Part shown: positions 37,532 to 46,196 of the stretch, one piece after another | Position numbering within the stretch: the first letter of the stretch is position 1 | How the letters are laid out: the number at the start of each line of letters is the position of its first letter | DNA from: Methylomonas sp. AM2-LC | Lineage (GTDB): Bacteria > Pseudomonadota > Gammaproteobacteria > Methylococcales > Methylomonadaceae | Direction of reading: 5' to 3' | Length of the DNA: 64,000 nucleotides | Assembly (NCBI RefSeq): GCF_039904985.1 | Contig: NZ_CP157005.1 | Span: 3,987,501 to 4,051,500 of the forward strand | Notes under the pieces: generated by a model | Seen by the model: only the letters and a program-made list of their open reading frames with translations | The model's database searches: none | What the model was told of the DNA's origin: nothing | Position numbers and translations under genes: made by a program

Positions 37532-37952
37532 TTGTCATTTTATTTACAATGATAATTTTAGCTGTTCAGCTAGCACTTGTCTAAAATGCTAAACAAAAGA
37601 CAGATTCCATCGTTGTCTATAAGCTTCTGACAGAAAGCCAATTTTGATATAACCATAAATTAAGCATCAGCATTTTTTCATTTTGTATTCAAAATACAAC
37701 ATAAAAAATCAATCAATTAAGTCGTTAACAATTTACTTTAAGGACTGAGAATATACAACTTTAGCAAATATAATCAGCTCTCATACCTGCATAGCACTCT
37801 GTTGCAAAGTGTAAGTTTACGCGGCGTCATCACGTCTAAGCAGACAAACTATAAACGGCAAGTTACTGTACGAGTAACTGTTAAATTGGGATAAAAGCCC
37901 GCATCAAGAACTAACTTAAATTAGCCGTTTTTTAAGACTTGAAAAAAAACTT

Positions 37953-38011
37953 GTTCTTATATTGTTCTTTATTTGTTTTGATGCTATGCTTTATAAGAAC
38001 AAATAAGGAAC
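37953..38011 (+). promoter_or_regulatory. lexA promoter with two LexA-type boxes
   Basis: Box A GTTC-TTATATT-GTTC at 37953-37967. Box B is the same motif reversed, GAAC-AAATAAG-GAAC, at 37997-38011, ending four bases before ATG 38016. Between them: -35 TTGTTC (37962-37967), 17-base spacer, -10 TATGCT (37985-37990). One box covers the -35 region and the other the start site, an autorepression layout. Confidence 0.7.
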
Positions 38012-38015
38012 GCTA

Positions 38016-38648
38016 ATGCATACATTAACCCGAAAACAAAAAGAAATACTGGATTTTCTATTAAAAAGCCAGAACAGTTTTATACACCCCCCGACCTTGG
38101 AAGAATTATGTACCGCACTAGGATTAAAATCACGTGGCTCTCTGCATCATCAAATTAAAGCATTGATCGATGCTCAATTGATTGAAGCCCCCGAACGAAA
38201 ACAAAGGGGTATACGCTTGACCGAGCTGGCAAAAAGCTATGTAGCCGATGAAGATAGTACTAACAGCTTGCCATTTGTTGGCTTTATTGCGGCTGGCCGG
38301 CCTATCGAAGCAATAGAAAATACCAGTTACATGATTATTCCCCCAGAAATAAAAACCGAAAAACCTTGTTATGTTTTGAAAATTAAAGGTGATTCGATGC
38401 AAGAAGAAGGGATATTTGATGGTGACTGGGTAATCATCGAACAACGTAGCCACGCCCGCAACGGCGAAATCGTGGTTGCACTGATAGACAAAACAGAAGC
38501 AACTTTAAAATTTATTGAGCAATACCCGCACGAAACACTGTTAATACCCGCCAATTCCAAAATGCAAACTATGCGCTATAAACCACAACAAGTGGAAATT
38601 CAGGGGGTATTAGTCGGCCAAATGCGTAGTTATACATATCATCATTAG
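38016..38648 (+). CDS. lexA: LexA-family SOS repressor
   Basis: A 210-residue repressor-protease. The N-terminal winged helix (1-70) opens LTRKQKEILDFLLKSQNSFI and has recognition helix region ALGLKSRGSLHHQIKAL. The linker holds the Ala-Gly self-cleavage site in FVGFIAAGRPIEAIE. The peptidase domain has the catalytic Ser in KGDSMQEEGIFDGDWVII and the Lys in ALIDKTEATLKFIEQY. Upon RecA activation it should cleave itself and derepress its targets. The boxes at its own promoter are of the GTTC-N7-GTTC type. The divergent recognition helix may fit this motif rather than CTGT-N8-ACAG. A small membrane protein gene follows after ten bases. Confidence 0.92.
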   Translation: MHTLTRKQKEILDFLLKSQNSFIHPPTLEELCTALGLKSRGSLHHQIKALIDAQLIEAPERKQRGIRLTELAKSYVADEDSTNSLPFVGFIAAGRPIEAIENTSYMIIPPEIKTEKPCYVLKIKGDSMQEEGIFDGDWVIIEQRSHARNGEIVVALIDKTEATLKFIEQYPHETLLIPANSKMQTMRYKPQQVEIQGVLVGQMRSYTYHH

Positions 38649-38658
38649 GAGTAATATC

Positions 38659-38811
38659 ATGAATAATCATAACGTACATATGCGTGATCAAAAAGCTAAT
38701 CAAACAGCAATGCTAAATAGAACAACCCGACAAACTATCGTGAATATGATTGAAGAAATTACATTGGTTATCGTACTTTGGGGGGTATTTTTATTAGCCT
38801 CGCAAGCCTGA
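38659..38811 (+). CDS. Small membrane protein in the lexA operon
   Basis: A 50-residue protein too short for many gene finders. ATG 38659 has TTAGGAG eight bases upstream, an excellent ribosome site. It lies ten bases after the lexA stop with no terminator between, so it should be SOS-induced with lexA. The N-terminal 30 residues are polar (NNHNVHMRDQKANQTAML); the C-terminal helix TLVIVLWGVFLLASQA spans the membrane, with acidic EEI just before. By position and layout it could be an SOS membrane effector of the kind of TisB or a division brake; function is unproven. Confidence 0.7.
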   Translation: MNNHNVHMRDQKANQTAMLNRTTRQTIVNMIEEITLVIVLWGVFLLASQA

Positions 38812-38829
38812 TAAGATTCTTATAACTCT

Positions 38830-39153
38830 ATGCATTATAAAATTGCTTTTTATTTACCGGCCACTCATTGTGAATTAGTCAAAAATGCCTTGTTCGCAGT
38901 GGGTGCAGGACAATCAGAGCTTTATGATCAATGTAGTTGGCAAATATTAGGTGAAGGTCAATTCAGACCTTTAAAAGGTAGTCGGCCATTTCAAGGAAAT
39001 CCTATGCAATTGGAATCTATTCCTGAATACAAGATTGAAATGATTTGCGCTCCACACCTGATTAAGATCGTCATAGAAACTTTGTTAAAAGAACATCCCT
39101 ACGAACAACCTGCTTACGAGATATATCCCATTCTCACTCTTAAGGATTTGTAG
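38830..39153 (+). CDS. NIF3/YqfO-type CutA-like small protein
   Basis: A 107-residue protein, homologous to the inserted CutA-like domain of Nif3/YqfO proteins. Marks are YKIAFYLPATHCELVKNALF, AGQSELYDQCSWQ, FRPLKGSRPFQGN and LLKEHPYEQPAYEIYPI. Stand-alone versions of this domain are common in Gammaproteobacteria; their role is unknown, with metal binding suggested by HPYEQPAYE. It lies 18 bases after the small membrane protein gene and may belong to the lexA transcript. Confidence 0.85.
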   Translation: MHYKIAFYLPATHCELVKNALFAVGAGQSELYDQCSWQILGEGQFRPLKGSRPFQGNPMQLESIPEYKIEMICAPHLIKIVIETLLKEHPYEQPAYEIYPILTLKDL

Positions 39154-39246
39154 TACATAACTCTATTCTGACATTATCTAAGCTCATCCTTGAGGTATAA
39201 TGGAATATTATGTTTGACGAATATACACTTTACTCGATAAAACTGC

Positions 39247-39519
39247 ATGTCCAGCACAAAGCTATATCTTAAAGTACCCTACACAGAAAAAGACGCCGCG
39301 AAAACCTTGGGCGCAAAATGGGATGCCAACCAAAAAAAATGGTACGTACCCGAAAAGCTGGATATCAGCTTATTCTCTAAATGGTTTGATGAATCGAATC
39401 AAAATTCCAGTCAATTAACAAACGTAAAACCTGACAGCAGCAACAAAACGGGTATTTTTACACAACCCAGCATAAAAAACTTTGTTGCCTATGACGGCGA
39501 TGAACCTCCTTGGAATTAA
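39247..39519 (+). CDS. DUF5710 domain protein
   Basis: A 90-residue protein. Residues 5-47 form the DUF5710 unit: LYLKVPYTEKDAAKTLGAKW, then DANQKKWYVPEKLDI, a motif also found at the ends of DNA primases and plasmid proteins that may bind nucleic acid. The rest is a flexible Ser/Asn-rich tail ending AYDGDEPPWN. Separated from the previous gene by 93 bases with a TATAAT at 39196. Role unknown. Confidence 0.8.
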   Translation: MSSTKLYLKVPYTEKDAAKTLGAKWDANQKKWYVPEKLDISLFSKWFDESNQNSSQLTNVKPDSSNKTGIFTQPSIKNFVAYDGDEPPWN

Positions 39520-39869
39520 AAGCCTTTCACTGGGCTAGTAATTCATTAATTGTTGCGTATTATTGAAGAGCAAACAAATATTGAGTGTTGTTACCTTCTA
39601 ATATTTTTTAGAAAACTAAAATTGCACTATTATTTAATCCACCAACGCAGCTTACAAATATGTCAACCCCATCGTTTCTTCTTTCATGAAAGTGTAGCAA
39701 ACCAACAAGTTACAGTATCATTATTCTACCGCCTTACTTTTTTAGCTGTCCGGCCTGAACACCGACCTCACCATCAATACCCACACAAAATTAATATTTA
39801 ATAATTCTGTCACATTTGCTGGTTAGAATTTTGTGTAATACTCCGGCCATCCCCATTGGACAAAGCTAA
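39520..39869. other. Intergenic region before the acyltransferase gene
   Basis: 350 bases. An 83-codon frame at 39550-39801 lacks a ribosome site and has no motif; I do not call it. It must contain the promoter of the next three genes, but no clear hexamers stand out. Confidence 0.45.
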
Positions 39870-41585
39870 ATGATTGATGCTGAACGCATATTGAAAGAAA
39901 CCTATCCTGATTTTAAACTAGGCAAAGATAACAAACTGGCTGTAAAAGCACTAAAAAAACTCATTCACGAAGATGACTTTAATAATGTCATCCGTAAAAA
40001 CCAGCATCTGCGAGGCTTTGCTTTCCTAGATAAGTTATTAAGTTACTTCAAATTAAATTATGAAGTCAGTAACACTTCGCTTAAAAACATTCCTTCGGAA
40101 GGTCGCTTACTAATCGTGGCAAACCATCCTCTTGGCACTCTGGACGGTTTGGCTTTAGTTAAACTGATACGTACAGTACGTCCTGATGTCAGGATAGTTG
40201 CGAACCGGGTACTCTCCCACATGGAGCCCTTGCAATCGATTTTTTTACCGGTAGACGTTTTAACCGGACAAAAAAATCTGAAAGAATCTTATAGAGTTAT
40301 GCTGGAAGCTTTAGAAAACGAAGAAGCTATCATCATTTTTCCGGCAGGTGAAGTTTCGCGTATTACTCCCACAGGTATAAGAGATGGTAAATGGCAAAGT
40401 GGTTTTGTAAAACTGGCAAAAAAAGCACACGCTAATATTTTACCTATTCATATAAAAGCCAAAAATTCAGCATTATTTTATAGCATGTCAACACTTTACA
40501 AGCCGCTCGGAACTATGCTGCTCGTTCAGGAAATGTTCAATAAAAAAAATCAAGAAATCAAATTTAAAGTCGGCGCACCAATACCCTATGCCTCCATTGC
40601 AGATAATCCAGATTCTAACAAACAACTAAGTCAACGATTTCGTAAACACGTATTAAATTTAGGCAAAAAAAACAAACCTTTATTGTTTGATACTGTAGAA
40701 ACCGTGGTTCACCCAGAAAATGCTAAAACAGTAAAAAAAGCCTTGTACCAATCGAGAATGCTCGGCGAAACGCGTGATGGTAAAAAAATTTTCCTGTATC
40801 AATTTCAGGATGACTGTCCGGTAATGCAAGAGATAGCAAGGCTACGTGAGCTCACTTTCCGTTCAGTGGAAGAAGGCACAGGACTAGCCCTGGATCTGGA
40901 CAAATTTGACATTTATTATAGCCACATTGTCTTATGGGACGATATTGACCTAGAAATTGTAGGTGCTTACCGGGTGGGTGAAGGCTTAAAAATTATGGCT
41001 ACGCATGGTATTGAAGGCTTTTATAGCCACACACTGTTCGACTTACAGGGTGAATTTGCCAGCTATTTACCCTTTAGTTTAGAGTTGGGGCGCAGTTTTG
41101 TTCAACCGCGCTACTGGGGACAACATAGTTTGGAATATCTGTGGTATGGAATTGGCGCCTATATACGCGAGCAACCTGATGTTAAATATTTGTTTGGCCC
41201 AGTTAGTATCAGTAATGCTTATCCGCAACCGGCCAAAGAACTTATCATCAGTTTTTACCAACAGCAGTTTGGTTCTGATCTGTTACAAGCTAAAGCTAGA
41301 AATCCGTTTATAATTTCTTCACAAAGCCGTCAGTTTGCAGCCAATGAATTTAATACTGATTATTCTACTAGTTTTAAAACCTTGAACAGTGAATTAAAAA
41401 GACTAGGGGTAAAAGTACCAACACTTTATAAGCAATATGTAGAGTTATGTGTAGATAAAGGCTGTCATTTTCTGGACTTTAATATCGATCCTGAATTTAA
41501 CAATTGTATCGATAGCCTAATTATGGTTGAAATCGAAAAAATAAGTCCTCGAAAAAGGCAACGTTATATTGATACAGCCCTATGA
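39870..41585 (+). CDS. Two-domain acyltransferase (PlsC-like + OlsB-like), OlsF type
   Basis: 571 residues. Residues about 70-260 are a PlsC-type acyltransferase with NHPLGTLDG (HxxxxD motif) and FPAGEVSR, typical of lysolipid acyltransferases. Residues about 290-540 are a GNAT-type N-acyltransferase resembling OlsB (EIARLRELTFRSVEEGTG, IVGAYRVGEG, SLELGRSFVQPRYWGQHSLE). This fusion is the OlsF layout, which makes ornithine lipids, phosphorus-free membrane lipids. Some members have other acyl acceptors. The next two genes overlap or abut, so it forms an operon with the peptidase and hydrolase. Confidence 0.85.
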   Translation: MIDAERILKETYPDFKLGKDNKLAVKALKKLIHEDDFNNVIRKNQHLRGFAFLDKLLSYFKLNYEVSNTSLKNIPSEGRLLIVANHPLGTLDGLALVKLIRTVRPDVRIVANRVLSHMEPLQSIFLPVDVLTGQKNLKESYRVMLEALENEEAIIIFPAGEVSRITPTGIRDGKWQSGFVKLAKKAHANILPIHIKAKNSALFYSMSTLYKPLGTMLLVQEMFNKKNQEIKFKVGAPIPYASIADNPDSNKQLSQRFRKHVLNLGKKNKPLLFDTVETVVHPENAKTVKKALYQSRMLGETRDGKKIFLYQFQDDCPVMQEIARLRELTFRSVEEGTGLALDLDKFDIYYSHIVLWDDIDLEIVGAYRVGEGLKIMATHGIEGFYSHTLFDLQGEFASYLPFSLELGRSFVQPRYWGQHSLEYLWYGIGAYIREQPDVKYLFGPVSISNAYPQPAKELIISFYQQQFGSDLLQAKARNPFIISSQSRQFAANEFNTDYSTSFKTLNSELKRLGVKVPTLYKQYVELCVDKGCHFLDFNIDPEFNNCIDSLIMVEIEKISPRKRQRYIDTAL

Positions 41586-42601
41586 TGCATAAACCTTTTC
41601 TGGAACTTGCTCAACTGGAAAATATCATTGAGCAGTTGGGAGATCGAGCACAAGTTGAAATTGTCGAATATGCTAGACATAAACAACTAGAATTCCCGAT
41701 TTATTGCATTACACTCGGCTCTTTGCAGGCAGATGCGCCGGTGTTGGCTTATTTCGGGGGTGTACACGGCCTGGAAAAAATTGGCTCAGAAGTCATTCTT
41801 GCCTATCTACAAACCATCGTGCATTTATTGGATTGGGACGAAGAGTTTACTTCGCGTTTAAAAAAAGCCCGCTTGGTTTTTGTGCCTATAGTCAACCCTG
41901 TTGGGGTTTATCAGGGCACACGCTGCAATGGTAACGGTGTTGATCTTATGCGCAATGCCCCAATAGAGGGCACTGGAACCACAAAACTGTATAGTGGTCA
42001 TCGTTTAAGCCCCAGACTGCCCTGGTATCGGGGCGATGAAACTCGGATGGAAACTGAAGCTCAGGCTTTATGCACGGTGATCAATAAACATTTATTCAAT
42101 GCGCCATTATCGGTAGCCATTGATTTACACTCTGGTTTTGGCATTCTTGACCGTTTATGGTTTCCTTATGCCTCCAGCAAAACACCCATGCCTAACCTCC
42201 CTGAGGCGTTTGGCTGGAAAAAACTATTTGATCGCTGTTATCCGCATCATTTTTACAAAATAGAACCTATGAGCGAAGAATATGTGATTAATGGCGATTT
42301 GTGGGATTATCTATACGACGATTTTATACAGAAAAATGGGAATAACGCATTATTTCTACCACTGACATTAGAAATGGGCTCATGGCTTTGGCTGCGCAAA
42401 AGCCCTCTGCACCTATTCCAACGCTATGGATTATTTCATCCACTAACGCCTCATCGTCAACAACGTATATTACGTAGACATTTAACGCTCTTCGACTTTT
42501 TATTTAGAAGCATCCTCTATCCAGAGCAATGGGCATATTTATCAGCTGAACGAAAAAACAGCTTCAACTCTGCCGCGAAGGCTCTCTGGTATGATCAATA
42601 A
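41582..42601 (+). CDS. M14-family zinc carboxypeptidase-like protein
   Basis: A 339-residue M14/succinylglutamate-desuccinylase-like enzyme. Zinc ligands: FGGVHGLEKIGSEV (HxxE) and AIDLHSGFGILDR (His), with the catalytic Glu in LPLTLEMGSWLWLRK. Also ARLVFVPIVNPVGVYQGTR and NGNGVDLMRNAP, seen in DUF2817-like members. It overlaps the acyltransferase stop by four bases (ATGA) and the hydrolase start by 11. No signal peptide, so cytosolic. It may release an acyl-amino acid or peptide related to the upstream lipid enzyme, which is inference. Confidence 0.85.
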   Translation: MMHKPFLELAQLENIIEQLGDRAQVEIVEYARHKQLEFPIYCITLGSLQADAPVLAYFGGVHGLEKIGSEVILAYLQTIVHLLDWDEEFTSRLKKARLVFVPIVNPVGVYQGTRCNGNGVDLMRNAPIEGTGTTKLYSGHRLSPRLPWYRGDETRMETEAQALCTVINKHLFNAPLSVAIDLHSGFGILDRLWFPYASSKTPMPNLPEAFGWKKLFDRCYPHHFYKIEPMSEEYVINGDLWDYLYDDFIQKNGNNALFLPLTLEMGSWLWLRKSPLHLFQRYGLFHPLTPHRQQRILRRHLTLFDFLFRSILYPEQWAYLSAERKNSFNSAAKALWYDQ

Positions 42602-43361
42602 TATAGGTGATAACTGGTTGCTATTACGTGGATTAGCGCGCGAAACAGAACACTGGGGTGCGTTTACAAGCCTATTACAAACTGTTTTCCCACTCGCTCA
42701 AATTAAAACTCTCGATTTACCGGGTACCGGTCAATATTACCAACAAAGCAGTCCAAGCAATATTTCGGAAATTACAAATCAAATCCGTCAACAGGCGTAC
42801 AAACAGGGATTACTGGAAAAACCACTTACCCTAGTGGCATTATCGATGGGAGGCATGGTTGCCTGGGAATGGATGCAAAAATATCCAGACGATATCAATG
42901 CTGCTGTATTAATAAACACCAGTTTTGCCAGTTTAAGCCCATTTTATCAACGACTACGCTGGAAAAGTTATGCAAAGCTGGCCAGTATTATACTGACAAC
43001 AAACATTTATCAACGTGAGCAAGCTATCTTAAAGCTGGTAACTAATAACCGCCAGAACGATGCTGTAAACATAGCACACTGGCATGAAATTCAGACCAGA
43101 AGACCCGTTAATTTAAGCAATAGCTTACGCCAAATCATTGCAGCAGCGCGCTATAAGCCCACTAATGAAAAACCGAAACAAGCCGTATTGTTATTAAATA
43201 GCTGGGGCGACCGCCTAGTCGACCCAGCATGTTCGATAGCTATTCAGAAAAAATGGCATATCGACTTGCACACTCACCCATGGGCAGGGCATGATTTAAG
43301 TCTAGATGATAGCAATTGGTTAGCTCATCATTTGAAAATCTGGATCGAATCACACACTTAA
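42591..43361 (+). CDS. Alpha/beta hydrolase
   Basis: A 256-residue serine hydrolase. The nucleophile elbow is VALSMGGMVAWEWM (Ser at about 86); catalytic Asp in SWGDRLVDPA and His in WAGHDLSLDD. N-terminal LLLRGLARETEHWG is a typical oxyanion-hole strand. Small and without signal peptide. Third gene of the acyltransferase-peptidase-hydrolase operon, so an ester or thioester from lipid metabolism is a reasonable substrate guess. Confidence 0.85.
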   Translation: MINNIGDNWLLLRGLARETEHWGAFTSLLQTVFPLAQIKTLDLPGTGQYYQQSSPSNISEITNQIRQQAYKQGLLEKPLTLVALSMGGMVAWEWMQKYPDDINAAVLINTSFASLSPFYQRLRWKSYAKLASIILTTNIYQREQAILKLVTNNRQNDAVNIAHWHEIQTRRPVNLSNSLRQIIAAARYKPTNEKPKQAVLLLNSWGDRLVDPACSIAIQKKWHIDLHTHPWAGHDLSLDDSNWLAHHLKIWIESHT

Positions 43362-43365
43362 ACTG

Positions 43366-43683
43366 TTATTTGATTTCGAATTCGCTTTTGCTGCGGCCAG
43401 AGGAAATTAGAGCCTGCATCCACTTAGGAGCCAACCCGCGTCCAGACCAAGTTTGCAATGGATCTGCCGGATTACGAAACCTTGGAGCAACTTTGCTATT
43501 TTTTCTATCTATAAATTTATCAGCATCGTGAATTTCAACGACCAAACCTGCAGACGCTGCTAATTCCTTTATTTGGGCAATTACTTCTTTTCTTTTACTT
43601 ACTAGCCTATCTTTTAAGGCTTTTTCGGCTTTATCGATAACTTCTTGCAATTCCATTTCAGAAAGTTGTGTAAGATCAGTCAT
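43366..43683 (-). CDS. H-NS-family nucleoid protein
   Basis: A 105-residue H-NS/StpA-like DNA-binding protein. Residues 1-45 form an oligomerising coiled coil (SEMELQEVIDKAEKALKDRL). The C-terminal DNA-binding motif is RFRNPADPLQTWSGRGLAPK, the H-NS-type loop. It converges with the hydrolase gene (4-base gap). It would bind AT-rich DNA and may silence foreign genes such as the nearby IS region. Confidence 0.9.
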   Translation of the reverse strand: MTDLTQLSEMELQEVIDKAEKALKDRLVSKRKEVIAQIKELAASAGLVVEIHDADKFIDRKNSKVAPRFRNPADPLQTWSGRGLAPKWMQALISSGRSKSEFEIK

Positions 43684-43744
43684 ATGTTCCTCTTAATTTA
43701 ACAAACAACTAAATGTTAACACTATATTCAAATAAAGAAAATAG

Positions 43745-43975
43745 TTATTCAGTTTCTATTACAAAATTAACTTCACTGTATACCTTCCCTTTTCCATCCA
43801 ACAACTGAATTTTCCATTCACCATTATCTTTTGATGTCATAGTTTTTTCTGAAAAAATTTTAGTCGATCCGGATTTAATTAACAGTGCTTTTTTTAAAAC
43901 CAGTTTTCCATCTTTCCACCAACTATGAAATAAAGTCTTATCCTTTATATTTTTTAATTGATTGAAATAAAAAAG
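43745..43975 (-). pseudogene. DUF2914 gene, 3' fragment (cut by IS66)
   Basis: Encodes the C-terminal half of a DUF2914 domain: NQLKNIKDKTLFHSWWKDGK, KALLIKSGSTKIFSEKT, DNGEWKIQLLDGKGKVYSEV, stop at 43745. When the IS element and one copy of the 8-base target duplication are removed, this fragment joins the 45715-46196 fragment in frame across SIQLF-YFNQLK. No start codon of its own, so it is not expected to be expressed. Confidence 0.9.
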
Positions 43976-44203
43976 GTAACTATTCAGCGTAAATAATTAA
44001 AAAAAAGCTTGACAAGGTTTTTGGTCGAAAAATAAAAAATTCAGTGAACTGCCAGCTTGTAGTGGAATGACGTATTTAGCTACGCATTCGGCAACTACAA
44101 TTCCTCAATTGCAACATTAAATAGAAGGGTAGTGACTCTTGGTCGTTCGTGGCCTACATCGCAACCTCGAAGGCAAAAATCGACTTTTAAAACTGGCCTT
44201 ATA

Positions 44204-44233
44204 ATACCGCTAACAGTAACGGTTTAGCGGTAT
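44204..44233 (+). promoter_or_regulatory. Hairpin before the IS66 transposase
   Basis: Perfect 10-base stem ATACCGCTAA/TTAGCGGTAT with a 10-base loop, ending six bases before the TTG start of the transposase. It may hide the initiation region from read-through transcripts, a known way to keep transposase low. Confidence 0.5.
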
Positions 44234-44239
44234 ATTAGT

Positions 44240-45670
44240 TTGACTGTCGATAATATCAACATTGAAGACACCATCAAAAAAGTTCAGCAACTGATCGCTG
44301 ATGAAGAGCATATGTCATCAGCTTTGCGTGCGACCTTAGAAGTCATGATCATGCTGATTCAAATAATGGCTAATCGTTTAAGCCTGACTAGCCGAAATAG
44401 CAGCAAACCGCCTTCTACGGATCGTTTTAAAGATCAAGACAAAGTCAGTGGCGATGACGAGAACAAAGGCAAAAATAGAAAGCGCGGTGGGCAGTTCGGT
44501 CGGATAGGTACAACTTTAAAAAAAGTGGACGATCCCGATGAAATTGAAATTCTGGAATTAGATCGGGCGACTTTACCACCAGGGAACTATCAGGAAGTTG
44601 GTTTTGAGATCCGCCAAGTATTTGATATTGAGATTCAGCGCCTTGTGACCGAATACCGCGCTCAAGTTCTGGAAGATCAATTTGGCAAACGTTTTACAGC
44701 CTCTTTTCCGGTTGAAGTCACTAAAGCGGTGCAATACGGGAATGGCGTCAAAGCACAGGCCGTGTATTTGTCTCAATATCAACTCATTCCCTACCAACGT
44801 GTTCAAGAGCAATTTCAGGATCAATTCCAACTACCGATCAGTGTCGGCTCAATCTTTGAATTTAACCAGCAAGCTTATCATTTGCTCGAACAATTTGAAT
44901 TGAAACTCATCACGAAAATACTCGCCTCGTCCCTATTGCATTCCGATGAGACCGGGATCAACATCAATGGGAAAAATCATTGGCTGCACTGTATTTCGAA
45001 CCAGCAATGGACGCTCTTTTACGCCCACGCCAAACGCGGCATGGAAGCAATAACCGCTATGAATGTTTTAACCCGTTTTACAGGTATTCTCTGCCACGAT
45101 CACTGGAAGCCCTATTTCCAGTTGAACTGCCTGCATGCCTTATGTAACGCTCACCATTTGCGCGAGCTGACCTATGCCGAAGAACAAGAGAACCAAGCAT
45201 GGGCTAAGGATATGCGAGAGTTGCTTGTTTCTATCAATGAGGCTGTTAAGGCCCAGGGCGGTGTTTTATCCGATTCTATAGCGGCAGGCTATACCGATCA
45301 ATATCGGGCAATTCTTAAAGAGGCTGAGCAGGAATGTCCTCCCCCGCTCCCAGAGAGAAAGGAAGGACAACGGGGACGACTTAAACGCAGTAAATCGCGA
45401 AACTTATTGGAGCGGTTAATCAACTTTGAGCAGCAAACCTTAAGGTTTATGACTGATGCCAAGGTACCCTTTACCAATAACCAAGGAGAGAACGACATCA
45501 GAATGACCAAGGTTCACCAAAAGATTTCAGGCTGTTTTCGTAGTCAGGAAGGTGCTGATATTTTTTGCCGTGTTCGAAGTTATTTATCAACATGCCGGAA
45601 AAACAACATATCAGCCAGCGAAGCGTTGACACTGCTCTTTAATGGCAAATTGCCGGATTTTATACGGTGA
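44240..45670 (+). CDS. tnpC: IS66-family transposase
   Basis: 476 residues. N-terminal leucine-zipper-like helix, the SRNSSKPPSTDRFKDQDK segment and a zinc-binding-like region lacking the usual cysteines. The DDE catalytic core is in LLHSDETGININGKNHWLH (first Asp), GILCHDHWKPYFQLNCLHAL (second Asp) and TNNQGENDIRMTKVHQKISG (Glu), with CNAHHLRELTYAEE typical of IS66. The start is TTG right after a hairpin. No frameshift, so probably functional. Confidence 0.95.
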   Translation: MTVDNINIEDTIKKVQQLIADEEHMSSALRATLEVMIMLIQIMANRLSLTSRNSSKPPSTDRFKDQDKVSGDDENKGKNRKRGGQFGRIGTTLKKVDDPDEIEILELDRATLPPGNYQEVGFEIRQVFDIEIQRLVTEYRAQVLEDQFGKRFTASFPVEVTKAVQYGNGVKAQAVYLSQYQLIPYQRVQEQFQDQFQLPISVGSIFEFNQQAYHLLEQFELKLITKILASSLLHSDETGININGKNHWLHCISNQQWTLFYAHAKRGMEAITAMNVLTRFTGILCHDHWKPYFQLNCLHALCNAHHLRELTYAEEQENQAWAKDMRELLVSINEAVKAQGGVLSDSIAAGYTDQYRAILKEAEQECPPPLPERKEGQRGRLKRSKSRNLLERLINFEQQTLRFMTDAKVPFTNNQGENDIRMTKVHQKISGCFRSQEGADIFCRVRSYLSTCRKNNISASEALTLLFNGKLPDFIR

Positions 45671-45714
45671 CGACCAAAATTCGCTGAGCGTGATAAATTA
45701 CGCTGAATAGTTAC

Positions 45715-46196
45715 TAAAAAAGTTGAATTGAGTCTTGCTTAGCAAGAATAATAGACTCTTTTACTTGCTGATAAGGTTCATTATCTTTAATACTAGTATT
45801 TAAAGAAGCCCTTATAACTTTTTTATCTAAAATAATTGCCGAAATGCTACGCAATTTTCGATTATTAGGCTCGATTTTTTTATTGTTTTGTTGTAAGCCT
45901 TTCTGCTGAAGCCCCTCTATTTTAGTATCTATACTTCCATTTCCAGGATTTACCCCAACACCTTTAGTTTCATCGCGCGGCAAGGAATCAATTTGTGCAG
46001 TCTGTGCGGGGTTTATACCCTGCTTAACCACAGTACGTTCAGGCCAGAATAGGAGCATAATAACAACAGGCACTACCAAAATAGCTAAAGCCACCGAAAT
46101 TCTGCCGTAATGCCAGACTGTAACTATTTTTGGCGCTGAGGCGGATTGCTGATCTTTATCGTAATTAATTTTAATAACAACTCTGCTTTCTGCCAT
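45715..46196 (-). pseudogene. DUF2914 gene, 5' fragment (cut by IS66)
   Basis: Encodes about 160 residues: a polar N-terminus (ESRVVIKINYDKDQQSASAP), one transmembrane segment (ISVALAILVVPVVIMLLFW), a Gln/Asn-rich linker, and the first half of a DUF2914 domain (ISAIILDKKVIRASLNTSIK, then DNEPYQQV). The frame stops just inside the IS at QLF-stop, so the beta domain is cut. DUF2914 proteins are membrane-anchored with unknown function. ATG 46196 opposes sucA, 141 bases away. The truncated product, if made, would keep the anchor only. Confidence 0.88.

Larger units (their letters stand above)
37274..38015. other. Long intergenic region upstream of lexA
   Basis: 742 bases without a gene. Contains three GTTC-N7-GTTC boxes (listed separately), the lexA promoter and a hairpin AGTTACT-GTACG-AGTAACT at 37861-37879. 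No RNA family recognised. Confidence 0.7.
43976..45714 (+). mobile_element. IS66-family insertion sequence (single transposase, ISBst12-like)
   Basis: 1739 bases bounded by inverted ends GTAACTATTCAGCGTAA (left 43976, right ending 45714) and by an 8-base target duplication TAAAAAAG at 43968-43975 and 45715-45722. An 8-base duplication and GTAA ends are usual for IS66. It carries only a tnpC-like transposase, no tnpA or tnpB, as in the ISBst12 group. It sits inside a DUF2914 gene. The intact ends, duplication and open transposase indicate a recent insertion. Confidence 0.93.

Noticed and set aside
39550..39801. 83-codon frame before the acyltransferase gene
   Set aside because: No ribosome site, no motif; probably chance in AT-rich DNA.
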